This document shows, piece by piece, positions 31,001-44,600 of a stretch of 64,000 nucleotides of DNA. The notes below the pieces were generated by a model that was given only the letters and a program-made list of their open reading frames with translations, did not search any database and was not told where the DNA came from. Origin of the DNA: Trichoplax sp. H2 (taxonomy: Eukaryota; Placozoa; Uniplacotomia; Trichoplacea). Made by a program: the position numbers and the translations under genes. The number at the start of each line of letters is the position of its first letter. The first letter of the stretch is position 1. The DNA lies in NCBI GenBank assembly GCA_003344405.1, contig NOWV01000018.1, forward strand, positions 791,401 through 855,400. The letters run 5' to 3'.

Positions 31001-33580
31001 CGACATCTTTATGAGGAATAATGAAGAGGAATAGTAAGAATAATTTGTTTTGCCAATCTACTCATTTCCAGCTATTGTCAAAAAGACAAAGCAATCCAAG
31101 TCAATTCTCAGCCAGCATCCATATTATTTTTCTCCTTCATGTTGTTACTCGAAGCCTTAGCAGCAGTTGATTTTTTTTTCTTCCATCCTTTGGCTTGCCG
31201 TCAATCTTAGTCTATTTCATTAGACTTTATAACACTTACTCTCCTTGAATGATCACTTTCATGCCGTATTTCATATGTCAACGTCAAGATTAAAGCTACG
31301 AAAACGTTAAGGGCTAATACATAAAAATGTCCCGCACAGGCAAGTTAAATAGATACGTAAAAAAGAATCATTTTCTACCTTCAGTGTTATTTCTATCGTG
31401 CGCATACCAAGAAAAAAGCAAGCGCATAAAAAACAATATCCTAGTTCAATCGAATTGCATCACCTTGAAATTGCCCATAGACGTTCAATGTGCTATTTCA
31501 AACAGACTAAAACTTTCTATCACTTTGATACATCATTTCAAATTACTTTTCGCCACATTTTTACACTTTTCAACAATCTAAATTACGTATCTTCGTGCAA
31601 CAATATCATCCGCCTATCAAAACGATACTATGTCCAACTATTTTTGATTTAGCTATTCAACCTGATGACGTAGCGTTATATGTCTTGATTGCTATCGATA
31701 ACGTAGAATTAAAATAATTGAGGATAAATATAATTAACCTACATTCGAAAATTCGATCACAGTACTTTAGTCAAGTTATTCACTGTAATCAAGAAGAAAG
31801 ACATAACAAAATATATTCTACAAGATCTATAATCTTCTTTATTCTGAAAAGAGAGATCGACTGTTAAGATTACTGTTGGTGTTAATGTTTCAAGATTATT
31901 TAAATTTTGTTTCTTCTTGAGGAACAAATACAAAAAGTTTACACGCACACTATAATGTCTAATATAAACGATATTTAATATTGACAACGGATGAATTTGT
32001 TTAAATACACATCTAGCGCCAAAAGTCAATCCTTAGTTAATAAATAGAATGTTAGTATAACGTGCATTAGTTTCTTCCATTCTCCTTCCAATTTTTTTGA
32101 TAACATGGCCGACTTGATAGAATATAGCCTGCAAGATTAGCCGTTATCAAGTGTTACAACTGGCTAACATTAGCGTTACTTTAATTGTATATCCCATTCC
32201 TTTGATCTTTTACTTCATTTAAACACCTTCACCATTACATGATTATTGAGTAACGATTGTTTCCACTCGGATAACTAATAATACATTAATGTAAAATAAC
32301 ACCGAATACGATAGATTGAAAATGACTTGATTTTTTAGCTAAAGAAGAAAGAGAGTTCTCCTATCATTGGTTGTTCTTTACACATTATTATCAATACCAT
32401 CAAGATGCTCATCACATAAGTAGAAAGCATTGATCCTATCCTGCGACGATATCAGTCTAAATTGGCTTACATAAATCAAGAATAGATTTTGATACATGGT
32501 TTTAGCTATTTAGGATTAGTAAACCCTAATTATATCATCGAGTTAATAACAAGTTTATATTTCATTCCCTATATCACTAAACTCAACACTTTTTAATAAC
32601 AATGACGATAGAGGATGAGAAAAATTTACAACTAGCAACATCACAAGTTTTGTTCATCCTTGAAATTTACAAGCATCTAAACAAGGTTTTGATTAAAAAT
32701 GATGACATCTGCTCGTCCGTCCCATTTTCCTTTTCTATTAGAAAATTAGTTGTTTCTATTAATTGTCAGATTTCCTGTTAAATTGCCAGTTAAAATTAAT
32801 GTCACTTACTGTAATTATGATTGACTGATTAATTCATTACATGTCATATAACTTAAATACGCAAATTAGGTAAGGAAGGCATTGAGAAATCTTGACAATC
32901 TGAAATGAAATGAGTATGTACCATCATAAAAAATAGATATTAACCTAGCAATAACGGATACTATCTTAGGACTCACTGTTGTAGAAGAACTAGTGATCAG
33001 ATTTTGGTAATTAATTACCATACTTTTATGATCTTCATCATATCAGAAACGCAATGACCAATCTCCATAGCAATATGAAGAAGATTATTTTCAATCATGA
33101 TTGTGAAAGAAAATCGATTTTAGTAAACGATCATGTAACAACTTGATTGATCAATGCTCAGTATGATGATCTACCACGACTCCATTTAAACAAATTTTAA
33201 TGGAGAAAGATCGAGATGATAATGAACGATTACTATCCAAATATTCTTCGATATTAATAGGATCAAAATTAGAGTAATTGAATTCTTAATCAGTAACAAG
33301 ATTGGCATGATAATAAACTATAAACGAACACCTGGAACCTGCTAACTTTTAATGTAGTTAATTTACAAATGATAACATTTGAGAAAGATGAAAACAATGA
33401 TTTAAACTCTACTAGTTTAAATAATTTAAATATATTTTATACGAATACGGCCATAAAAAACATCTAAGCAGCAATTTTCAAATATCTAACTGATTGTTTT
33501 AATAAATCTACCTGGGAAATATTGCAAATCGATAGCACCCGTTGCAGTACTAAAGAGACTAATGGTATAATTCATAGGAT

Positions 33581-33690
33581 AATTGATTTACAGCTTTCTT
33601 GTATATCTCATCGGTAACCTTATGTTATAAGAAAATCGATTTACAGCTTTCTTATATATACCCATCGGTGATTTTATGTTAAGATTGTCT
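33581..33690 (+). repeat. 53-bp tandem duplication
   Basis: GATTTACAGCTTTCTT recurs at 33585 and 33638, each copy followed by an ATCGGT...TTATGTTA block. Two imperfect copies with a period of 53 bp, in non-coding DNA. Confidence 0.8.
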
Positions 33691-35898
33691 GCAAAAACGT
33701 CTAGATACAATTTCTGTAGGGTTAACATTAGTTTGAATTCGGATTATAAAGATAGATTGTTTAATATATTGAGAAGATAGTTGTTCAAATCTATAGCTAA
33801 ATAGCGTCGTTGAGAATTTTTGATCGCATTAGAAAATTTCTACCATTCATTTTGTTTGTTAAACATTTCAATACTTTACGACAAATAAATTTAAATCGTA
33901 TCTAGTCAATTAAAACATGTGAAGACTATTATCATTTTTCTATCTTTGTGACAATATTACTCGTTGATCATCACTTATGTCCGTATCCGGCATTAATTTA
34001 ATAGTTAAACTATTTCAGTTGGACTTTTCAATAGCTTATAAGTCGAGTTGATTAGATAAACTTGGAGCTTATCAAATGATATTTATTAATTTTCTATGGA
34101 ATAATGAAGCCATTTTTCCTCTAACGTATTCATTTCTCTAATGGAGAACTGCAAACAATTTGGTCGAGTTGGCTAGTCTTCAAAATCATTAATTTCTAAC
34201 TAAAACACCTCTTTGAACAACAATTTTTTTATAGAATATTTGCTAATATTGTCAAGGAAAGTTATTGAAAGCTCTGCCATGTCTTTTATAATCAAATTTA
34301 TTCTTACATCATCGGCCTTAGTTAATATAATCACTATTTCAAAAGTAATCTTTAAGTCGATTAGAAATGATCGTATTTTCATTTTATATACTAAACTATT
34401 TTCTATATTCCTTACATGAACATCGTTTATCCATTCTATTATTTTCTGTAAGCTTCTACATTGTGACTTGTCTCCATTTTGTTTCAGTTAATATAAAAGT
34501 ACATGAAATTTTAAGCACATTCATATCGATTAACCGTATTGTAAATTCATACTTAAAATATAGCAGTCCATTATACCATTATTAATCTTTTAATATCATC
34601 CTGAGTTATACTGGATATTGAACATATTTCAAAGAATCTTCTCTTACGAAAAAGAAAGATTGTAATGGGAATAAATTATCGAAATTCTCCCGGATTGCTG
34701 CCCATTATAGATTGCAGGAGAATATGCTAAAAACGCATAATATAGACAATACGCTATAACCTATGGCTAGTAATAGAGAAAATCAAATTGGTATATATTA
34801 ATCCTCTTACCTCAATTTGACCACCAGCTGTTGATGTTGACTGCAATCGATCGTGACTATTGAGTTTTAACAAATGTTTGCGAAGTTAAATTCAAAGGAA
34901 ATAATCAATGCACTCATCACTTTTATTCAGTCATTTTCAAAAAAAATCTCAAGCGTTAAGAAGGCAATTGTAATAGGGTAGAATAAATAGATAACTTAAT
35001 ACTTTGAAATAATATCGGAATTAATTCTTAAATCATTGAAAAAAATGCAGCCATGAATAATACTTAAATATTTTAAGCTAAATATGATACAGATTAATAG
35101 AATAAGATCGGTGACCTTTCATTGCTTGGGCGATTAGATCATTGATATGTTTTATTCAATCCTGGAGATTTACTAACCAGTTAAGATGTAAACTAATCAT
35201 TAAAAAGTTAACTTCATGCTATCATACATTAAATGAATCATTTACATTCGAGATGGAATCGACCACAGTAGGTAAAAGAGAAGCTAAAGTTCTTATAAAT
35301 GATGGGCCTTACAACAGTTGTCTTTTTACATGTTAGCAGATTTATCAATGATGACAAAATCTTTTCCTAACTTATCGAGTTAATATCATCTACCCATACA
35401 AGGAGTAAATTTCTGAATAGCAAAGGAAATGGTTTGACACCTCCAATAAATCTAACTGTTTTATATTCCAAGTTGCACTAACATGAAAAACGAATCACTA
35501 GTTGATATCTACTGTATGAATATGCACTCAATTATTTCAACTTGACCCTAGCGGTAGCGAATAAACATGCAGCTGGTAATTCTCGCCAGATTATTTCCAT
35601 TCAATACATCTTGACTCTAAAGTAGTAAATTCTTACAGCTTTTACTGATTAGCAGTCTTATAAAGCAGCGTAAATTCTACAAATAAAAGCTCCAATCTAT
35701 CAATGTCATCGTCTCTATTTTTCCATTTCATTTTCAGCCTTTTTGTATTTATTTCGTGGCCATTGATTTACGAATATCATTTTAATCATGTATGCCTAAA
35801 CAATTCATTCGTTGTTCATCTATTTTATCGATTATCCTAGAACATAGTACCAAAATGAAGTAGGTAGATTAACATAATTGTTTTTCATTCTATTGCAG

Positions 35899-38541
35899 CT
35901 TCGGGCCCTCCGTACATATGCCTTTGCACGCAAAGTTGCAATGCAGCATTAAACGAAAGACGCACATGTACAGCTCAAATTAGCTGTTTTCATAGCATTG
36001 TTAAGAATAATGCCACTGGAGTTATTGAAGAAAATCATGGCTGTTTCGATCATATACTTCAAAGTAAATTTTGTGGCCGCCAAACTCCACTTTCATCGGT
36101 GGTGTGTTGTAAAAGTAATTACTGCAATGATAATGTTCATGGAACTGGAAGCGATAAAATACGTGCTACACTACCAATTACTACACCTACTACAGGTAAT
36201 AAAAGAAGTAAATCATTCATTTTTATTTAGTAAAGTTAATTGCAATTCTATAGCACTGATTGCTCTTTTAATACAAATTAAATGTTAACTGTATGATTTT
36301 ATCTTTCCTAATATCACTTTCTAGCTGCCACAACAGGCCAAAGTATTGGTGGATCGGATGGATTTATGCTTGCGTTAACTATTGTTATTCCTGTCTTAGT
36401 ATTATTACTAGTAGCTGCTATTGCTGTATGGCTTATACGAAGATCGCATCAACGCCATATGAGAGAATTATCGTCAAACAATTTGAAAGATCTAGAATTA
36501 AACCTTAAAGAGCAAGTTCCTTACTACCCACCAGATCGAACAGCAAGGTCGACCACAGATTATACATCGCAGCAAACTGGTATGCAAACAGAAATGACTT
36601 CAGGCAGTGGTTCAGGAGTTCCTCGCCTAGCTACGCGTACATTGGCTAAAGATGTTAAATTATTAAATGTTGTTGGTAAGTAGAGGCCAAGATAATTTGA
36701 AGTTATTGGCTATAATTATTCCATTGGTTTTGACTTTGCTCTTATAAGGCACAAATGTACTCAAAACCCAAAGTGCTAGAAATAGATTTGCATAATACTA
36801 TAAATCGATTTCGATAAGTTTTCCCATCCTAGCATTAAAGTTGCATGACCCTAGATAATGTGTATCTTAAAGATTCCATAAATTGAGATCTAGTAATATC
36901 AGATAGTATTAAAGATCGAAATATCATAAAGTCTTTCATTTGTATTATGGAGTCTTAGCTCAAAGTTTGCTATATCCATTTCTATAAGATACTGCAGTTG
37001 TTATATTTAAGTTATAGAAAACAATGTCGTTCACTTTCGCTTCTAAAGATGGATGAAATTGAACCAGTTTCTTATAAAATGCGATTAGAGAGGCTTTTTC
37101 TAAAGTGTTATGTACTGTATTCTTTCCCGCAGTATCCATTAAAATCAATCAAAAAGTTTATATCAATGATTTAAATTCGCCTTTTCCTCTTCATACTGTT
37201 AATCGATCATTTTCTCACCTATATCTTGATTTGGCTATGATATTATTAGGTAAAGGTCGTTATGGCGATGTTCGTAAAGCTAAGTATCATGGGCAAAAAG
37301 TCGCTGTCAAAATATTTTCTTCGCGCGATGAAAGATCATGGTTACGTGAACGGCACATCTATGAAAACGTCCTTACTCGCCATGAAAATGTACTGTGTTA
37401 TTATGCATCTGATATGACTTCCAGCCAATCCTGCACGCAAATGTGGCTAATGACCCAATATCATGAGAATGGATCATTATATGATTATCTACAACGTCAA
37501 GTACTTGACCCATTAGAGCTGCTACGTTTAGCTTACTCGGCTTCAAGTGGTTTAGCCTACTTACATACAGAAATTGTGGGAACGCACGATAAATTAGCTG
37601 TGGCACATCGTGATGTTAAAAGTAAAAATATTTTAATTATGGACAATGGTAACTGTTGTGTGGCTGACATGGGCCTTGCAGTTACATTTAGTTCTGATCG
37701 TGGAATCCTTAATCTCGGCGATAATCCTAAAGTGGGTACCAAACGTTACATGCCACCAGAAGTTTTAACTGAACGATTCAATCAAGACAATTTTGATTCA
37801 TTCCGCAAAATGGATGTTTACTCATTTGGATTAGTTCTATGGGAGATCGCTAGAAGATGTAAAACAGAATGTAAGTATTCAATGGACGAGAATGAATGAT
37901 ATGGTGAAACTTACTAATTGAATCATCTTACGCTTAAAATGAATAATTAACATCTTCTCATTTCTCCTCTTAATGATATAGATGCCGATGCCGATGAATA
38001 TCAACTGCCTTACTTTGGTAAAGTTCCTAATGATCCTTCGGTCGATGAAATGAGAAAAATAGTGGTTGAAGATAAAATAAGGCCACAAATACCCAAAAGA
38101 CTCAAGAACCATGAGGTAAGCGTATTATTTATTTTGGTCACTCCTAAATCTAACTGTATATCATACCATTAGGATAGGACAGTTTTCGAGATCCGTTATA
38201 GTTTCTATGATAATCCGTAAATTAACAGTCATATTACATCGTTTTTTATGGATAAAATCATTGAAATTAAATCATCTAATTAGATATACAAGATATCATA
38301 CTTAATTAAGAAGGTTGATCAGCGATTATGCCTTTTATTAATTGTATGGTTTCTTTCAATTATTCTATTGATGAAATAGATTTTAAGGCCATACTGTAAA
38401 GTAATTCGAGAATGCTGGAGCGAGAATCCAAGTTCAAGATTGTCCATGCTACGAGTCAAGAAGACATTGATGAAAATGGTCAATAAGCTAGAATTTCAGA
38501 AATCGAAAGATTTGGCATCGAGTAATGAGGCAATAGCGTAA
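35899..38541 (+). CDS. type I TGF-beta/BMP receptor Ser/Thr kinase, ALK1/ALK2-like (first exon not found)
   Basis: Membrane receptor kinase that would phosphorylate R-Smads. Exons 35899-36195, 36325-36675, 37250-37870, 37982-38115 and 38380-38541, all phase-consistent. The ectodomain has the Cys-rich type I pattern (YICLCTQSC ... [10 protein letters not shown]). It is followed by a membrane segment ([20 protein letters not shown]), a canonical GS box ([20 protein letters not shown]), the glycine loop [32 protein letters not shown], a DMG in place of DLG/DFG (ADMGLAV), PPE in place of APE, and [20 protein letters not shown] at the end. The L45 loop ([13 protein letters not shown]) matches the ALK2 type, predicting Smad1/5-class signalling. 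The signal-peptide exon must end in phase 1 and was not located. The gene is convergent with the minus-strand receptor at 41664-46832. Confidence 0.92.
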
Positions 38542-41500
38542 AATTATAAAGGCAGTTGATTCAAATATAAATATTTCAGAATTTTATAGACGGCAGCAAT
38601 GCATCCATCGGATTCCTCGTTTTATTTCTTTTTAATTCGTTTCAAGCTAGTCATTATTGAGAACTTGATGACAAATGAAACTTATACCCTATTGTGATAA
38701 GTATTGTCGTCGTACCCTCTTTGGGTTACTTCTTCATCTTGCGCGTTTATTTACTTCTACCTGATAGTTATTCATTATCAGTTAGAAATGTTAATTTGTT
38801 TCATTTTTTTTTTACATTTTTTTGAGGGACTTTTTTAGTTTTTAATTAGCAAAGCTAAAGTTTTGACCAATGCTTCTATTAATGCCATGTTGTGTTCGAG
38901 ATAGTAGATAATAAGGCTTCTATAAAGCCATTTCTTACCTTTGTGAAATATCTGCACTTTATCAGAGTATAACCTTATACTAGTAGAATTGCAGCCATCT
39001 CTACTTTTCAGACACTATTTGTCTGATTTATTGATATTATCTTCCTGTAAATACCTTTTATATCGCATGTACATCCTACTTGTCATGAGCAAAAATGTAG
39101 CGATAACTAGAAAGCGACAATTGAAAGTGATGAAATTAATTTTGGTAGCTATATCATATCGTTAAATGATCTGGTATCGCTGATATTGACATATTAGTGT
39201 ACATAAATTTGCGCGTACTGTACTGTATATACTTATATGAGTATTGATATCTCATATACACGTACGTTTATTCCAACATGTAGACTTTTCTTACATGTAT
39301 AATACATATAAGATTATGTATACAATCCAATTTGTTTGTATTCTGTTTTTAACTATTAATGATTAAATAATTTACTACTGATAGAAATCAACCTTGTACA
39401 GTACAGTATATGATCAATCCTATAGTTACTTGTAGTTTAGCAAATACTACGATAATTACTAACATCTCCAAATTGGATAGTAATCCTGTGATCTTTATTT
39501 TTTATGCATAATTCCACAGTATCAGATTCTATTGGTCAAAGCTAACCATTTTAACTATCAAAGTCGGTGTAAAAAATTGCTTTGCTTGGATTATGATTTG
39601 TCTAGGTCAAATTACGATATAAAATTTATAAAAAATATCTCTATAAATTTCTATATACACATACACATATATATTTGTGTATTCACAATCATCAATCGCT
39701 AGAAGATATTCTTCTAGCAAACTAAAGATTTCGAAGTATTTTCCTTCAAGTGTTACATTTATAAATTTTAAGGATTTTCTTTTCTTTTGTTCAAATTTTT
39801 TAAAGAATAGCTCTAATCGTACATGTCATCACAATTTCGCATTGTCGATAAAATGCACAATTTTGCTAAATTTCCTTACACGCTATACCTGAATAATTAA
39901 AATTGTTTTCATTTCCAACAATAACAGTATATGTTCATGTCTTCAAACTGAAAATTTTATTTTATCATGAACATAAAAATTAATGTATTATATATTATAA
40001 TTTGTTTGACTGTATTGTTGGCTTCTTAATTTTCGGTCTGTAATATCAAATTAACATTGATTTGTAAATATATAGCTGACAATCACTATCTTCAGTTGAA
40101 TAAATCGGCTTTCTTAACAATTAATCACATGATGTTGTCTAATGAAGTTGTGAAAATTGCTTAAATTTAATTGCTATAGTAGTACAGCAGTATCTAAAGC
40201 CTAGATCTGCTGTACTAAATTTAAACTACAAATAATCAGTATTGGCGTATAATTTAAACACTGATCAAAATCATTTTGATATAGGTGATTATGTAGCTAC
40301 ATTTTATAAAACATTACTGAGACAAACAGAATCAGGTATCGACAAAACTCTAAGTTTCTAAGAGAAATCCTATGTTCAATTGTTCATTACTCTTTCAACA
40401 TTACTACCAATTTTAAGAAAGAAGGATGACATGTGCTATGTATATCAACATAAAAGTTCCTTTATCGATATCGGACTTTTGGATAAGTTGTGCAGCATAA
40501 CAGTGAAAAACTCAGTAATATTAAATTGATATAAAATTAGTTTTGGGTGCTATTTATTATGTAACTATGCTGACAATGTCTGGTTTCTTTTTCATTACTT
40601 TTAAGTAGCATTACTATCGATAATTCATGGTTACACGTGATTTTAATTCTAAGTAGCACTTGATAATGAGTACCGGTAATTCTTTAGTATTTACAGTTGT
40701 GTGGTTGGTTATAATTTTAACCCAAAGCTTGCAAATGTTAAATGAACGACTGCGAATATCTGTTGATTGCACCCCTTAAGTCAAATGGAACAAATTATAC
40801 ATGATTATTGCATGAACGTACTACCGTAATGATAAGAAATTAAAAATGAACTGCACTTTAGGAATCGTTTTTAAGCCATCATTTTAGCAAGCACTTAAAC
40901 AAGATACAAAATGATTGTAATATGAACTCTTTTATTTTCTAATAGCTAATATTTAATTCAAGGACATGGCAAAATGATGCCGCCTGTATTTTAATATGGT
41001 ACTATTAACACTCATATTTTATAATAAATACTGTTCGCACCAAATCAGACAATATGCAGCTTAGCAACATGTATAGGCAAGGTTGCTAACAGCAGTATCA
41101 TTGCTATATATAAACCATAGAATACTCTATGTACTATCACTGGAATTAATCAAAGGGATTACTTTCCAGGCTCGATGGTACAATTTAAAAGATATGTCAT
41201 TATTAACTAATGTAAGACATTGTTACATCACCAGTCATGAGATAAGTTTTACGAAGCAGAAGTTGCCGCTGCATCAACCATTATATTCGTCACCTATGTT
41301 AACTGCAACACGAATACCCTAACTATGAGAAATTTCTTATCATCGGGGAATTTAAGAAAAGTTTATATTACAAGTTCAAATTCCAGTCAAGCTTGTTTCA
41401 TGCAGAAATATATCCAAAGTAAACTCGCCCATAAGTCCACTCGATTGTTATAAAAACAATATGTTAAAAAGCAACATTCAAATGGTATTCTACTGCAATA

Positions 41501-41663
41501 TAAACATTTATATAGTATTAATTCTATATTAATGTCACGATATATGTACAAGACGTGAATACAGCATATATAATATATACAGTAGAAAGTACAAGCTATG
41601 TGCCAGCGAGGTTTAGCAAAACTGTGAAGTTAAGAATCTTGAATTACGAGCATTTTAAACAGT
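38542..41663. other. 3'-3' spacer between the two type I receptors
   Basis: Convergent intergenic region holding both 3' untranslated regions. It is AT-rich, with no exon recognised. A GTACAG block lies at about 39395-39410. The frames at 39677-39892 and 41083-41322 have no motif or splice support. Confidence 0.55.
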
Positions 41664-44600
41664 TTAAATTTTCATATCTCCGCTATGCAACAGACTATGC
41701 AATGTCTTCTTTACACGCAACACAGGCAGTCTAGATTCATTGTTGTCCGACCAACATTCCCTAATGATCTTGCAAATTGGACTGATGAACTGCATTTCAT
41801 ATAAAAGAACATTTAATTAGGCATTAATGTCTATTTCATCAAAGACGATTCAAAACTACACATGCTTCATGTGAAGGCAGCTACAGCGATATGATACCAA
41901 TATGAAATGGAGATTTATTAATTGACTGTGAACTGTTTTAATAATAACTTTTAAAATAGGCACACTTACCGGGTGAATCTCCCATTCTTTCTTCAAACGA
42001 GGACGTCTCTTACCTACTACAACGACTCTTCTCATCTCTTCTATGCTAGGATCATGGGGTACCATTTCCGAAAAACAAGGCGCATAATCGTCTGGAGTAC
42101 CTACAAGATTGTTATACGCGTATAAAGTTAGATTGAAGCAAATACTCTACCTTATGAGTTTACACAGATAAAATTCAAATTATGAGCGTGAAACCTGTTA
42201 TGTTACTTCGAGACAAAACTTCCCATAACACTAAACCAAATGAATAGATATCCGCATTTTTAAAAGCGTCGAAGCTTCTCATGTTCAGAGTATCTTCTAT
42301 GACTTCCGGAGGCATGTAACGTCTTGTGCCAACTCTCTCGTTAGACGGTATATCAATAGTATTTGATTTTGAATAATAACACACGGCTAACCCCAAGTCT
42401 CCAATTGCACAACTTCCATCTTTCTTTACCAAAATATTATTACTCTTTATATCACGGTGAGCAATAGCTGGTTTTCCTACATCATAAAATTTTACTATTA
42501 TATATCTACAACTAGTTTAACTACATATAACTTACACAAAACGATATAATAATACTTAGTGTAATTGTTTCCTATATTCCTTTACCTCTTATCCCTATCA
42601 TTTCAGTGTGCAGGTGGGCCAATCCACAACAAATTGAATAGGCAATTTTAAATAATGCTTCTTGATTTAAAGTGGTGTCGGATAGGTAATTAAATAAAGA
42701 TCCGTTTTCATGATACTCAGTTATTAGCCATAATTCTGTACATGTGCCAGCGTCCTTGTTATCCGCGGCTATGAACCGAAGAATGTTTTCATGTTGAAGC
42801 ATAACTACACGATTATAAAAAGTATAGCATTGTATGTCAATTGGGATATTGGAGATATCCTTAAAGCAATAGTGTAAATATTCACGTAATACTTTGTCAA
42901 TTAATCTCTAACTACAGCTTACCAGTTTGATAAATTCTAACTTCTCTCGACCAAGAAGCCTCTTCCTTTGATGTGAAAATTTTAACAGCGACATTATCGC
43001 CATGAAGATTTCCCAAATATACTGCACCATATCGGCCTTTTCCAATTGCCGGATACGATATTTTTGTCTTCTTAGCAACCGTCTCTTGCTCCATTATGCG
43101 TGAAATACCATTACGTGGGTCCATTGGTAAGGCAGAAGATCCCACACTGCTTGTTGACGCCCTTCTGCTTTCGGCCACGTTAGTAGGAGGTGGAAAGCAA
43201 AAATTCTGAATTGTTGCTAAAATTCGCTTCTTATTGGTTGTACCAGCTTCACCGTTTTCAAAATCACAGTCGCTAGAACCGTTGCGTCTTCTCCACCAAA
43301 TAATAATAACGCCGACCAAGATAGCTAAAAAACCAACTGATATTATAATCGCTATTACACTACTATCGGGATCCGTCGGCATTGATGTTGGATAATCACT
43401 CGAGGATTCGGTACTGTTCAATCTAGAAACTGTACCAGCGGTACCTATAGTATAGTGATATAAACAAAAGCAGACTACAGTAAATTTTTGGACTATAACT
43501 ACGCTCGTAAGTTCCGTCAAAATTTTTGTTACCAGGAGTAGTAGTTATCGATGAAGTTCCGTTAATTTTATTGCAAAATTCAGAGTAGCAGCATTTGCCA
43601 TACTTGGCAGTTAGTAACTTGCACTTTAGAGTCATATGATCTAAAGGATCTGAAGGGTTGCCAGAAGTTCGATTAAAGCAGCCAGCTACCCACAGTGAGC
43701 CTTCTAATTGTTGGTAGTCGTAATAACAAGCACCGTCAGTATAACAAACATTTCCAAAGCATTGTTGCCCTTCTTCGGATACTCTCTTAATACAATGGCA
43801 CGGGAAGGCTTTTTTACCTAAGTGGGAGTATAATAGTATAATAAAAAGCTGTAATATCTAAAAAGTATAAGTATCTAAGAAAAAATGCTAATTCAAAGTG
43901 GCATAAAAAAGCGAACTTAAGCTATACTAAAAAACATAATATAATACTCTGGCTAACAAGGAATGAAGTCTACGATACTGTAAGAGGCTGTAATGATAAA
44001 ATTTTTAAATCTCTAAAAAATTAGAACTTTGATAGAGTTCATTACTAGTATGAATGGTAGATAAACAGTACAATCATACGATATACGTATAATGAATTAT
44101 ACCAGTGTATTACACAAAGTACGTAAAAAGATATAGGGAAATTTTATCAGTAATAACTATCAATAATTCTTATTCTCTCGCAGTAATATGCAAAAGTCGT
44201 GCCTCGAATATCAACTATTGGATTGTATTTTCAGAAATCCTTATATATTCGTTTATACATACGACAGATACAGAAATATTTAATAAGATTTAATTCTATA
44301 CTATATCTAAGTAGTCAGCTCTACTGTACAAAGGTTATTTGACCAGTTTTTATATACTTTTACAGTAGCGTAAAAAGAAATCCATTGACTCTGAGTACTG
44401 TGTAGTATACCGTGCTATATCCGTTCAACATTAGATATAGTTTATATTAGTTCTAAATTATTTGCTATATAACTGAAAATTGAATACTTAACATTACAGT
44501 ATTGATAGATACCAATACTAATGATGCATAATATAGTACGCGAAAATAAGCTACGCATGCATTTACAGGATTAAATTCAACAATAGTAATGATATGGTTT

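Larger units (their letters stand above)
25021..35898. other. gene-poor region, no gene recognised
   Basis: Nearly 11 kb read on both strands without a recognisable exon. Short open frames (for example 25163-25396 minus, 25509-25715 plus, 28464-28676 plus, 29825-30516 minus, 31327-31652 plus, 34200-34585) show no motif and no supporting neighbouring exon. The part at 27.4-31 kb is richer in GATGAT/CATCAT-type trinucleotides. The unlocated first exon of the type I receptor at 35899 should lie somewhere in the right part of this stretch. Confidence 0.5.

Noticed and set aside
35703-35840. Hydrophobic Met-start frame as the signal-peptide exon of the ALK1/2-like receptor
   Set aside because: No GT donor in phase 1 exists in the frame, so it cannot splice to the phase-1 exon at 35899.
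35998-36288. Open frame of 96 codons over the ALK1/2-like ectodomain exon
   Set aside because: Out of frame with the Cys-rich ectodomain and crosses its splice donor at 36196; a shadow frame.
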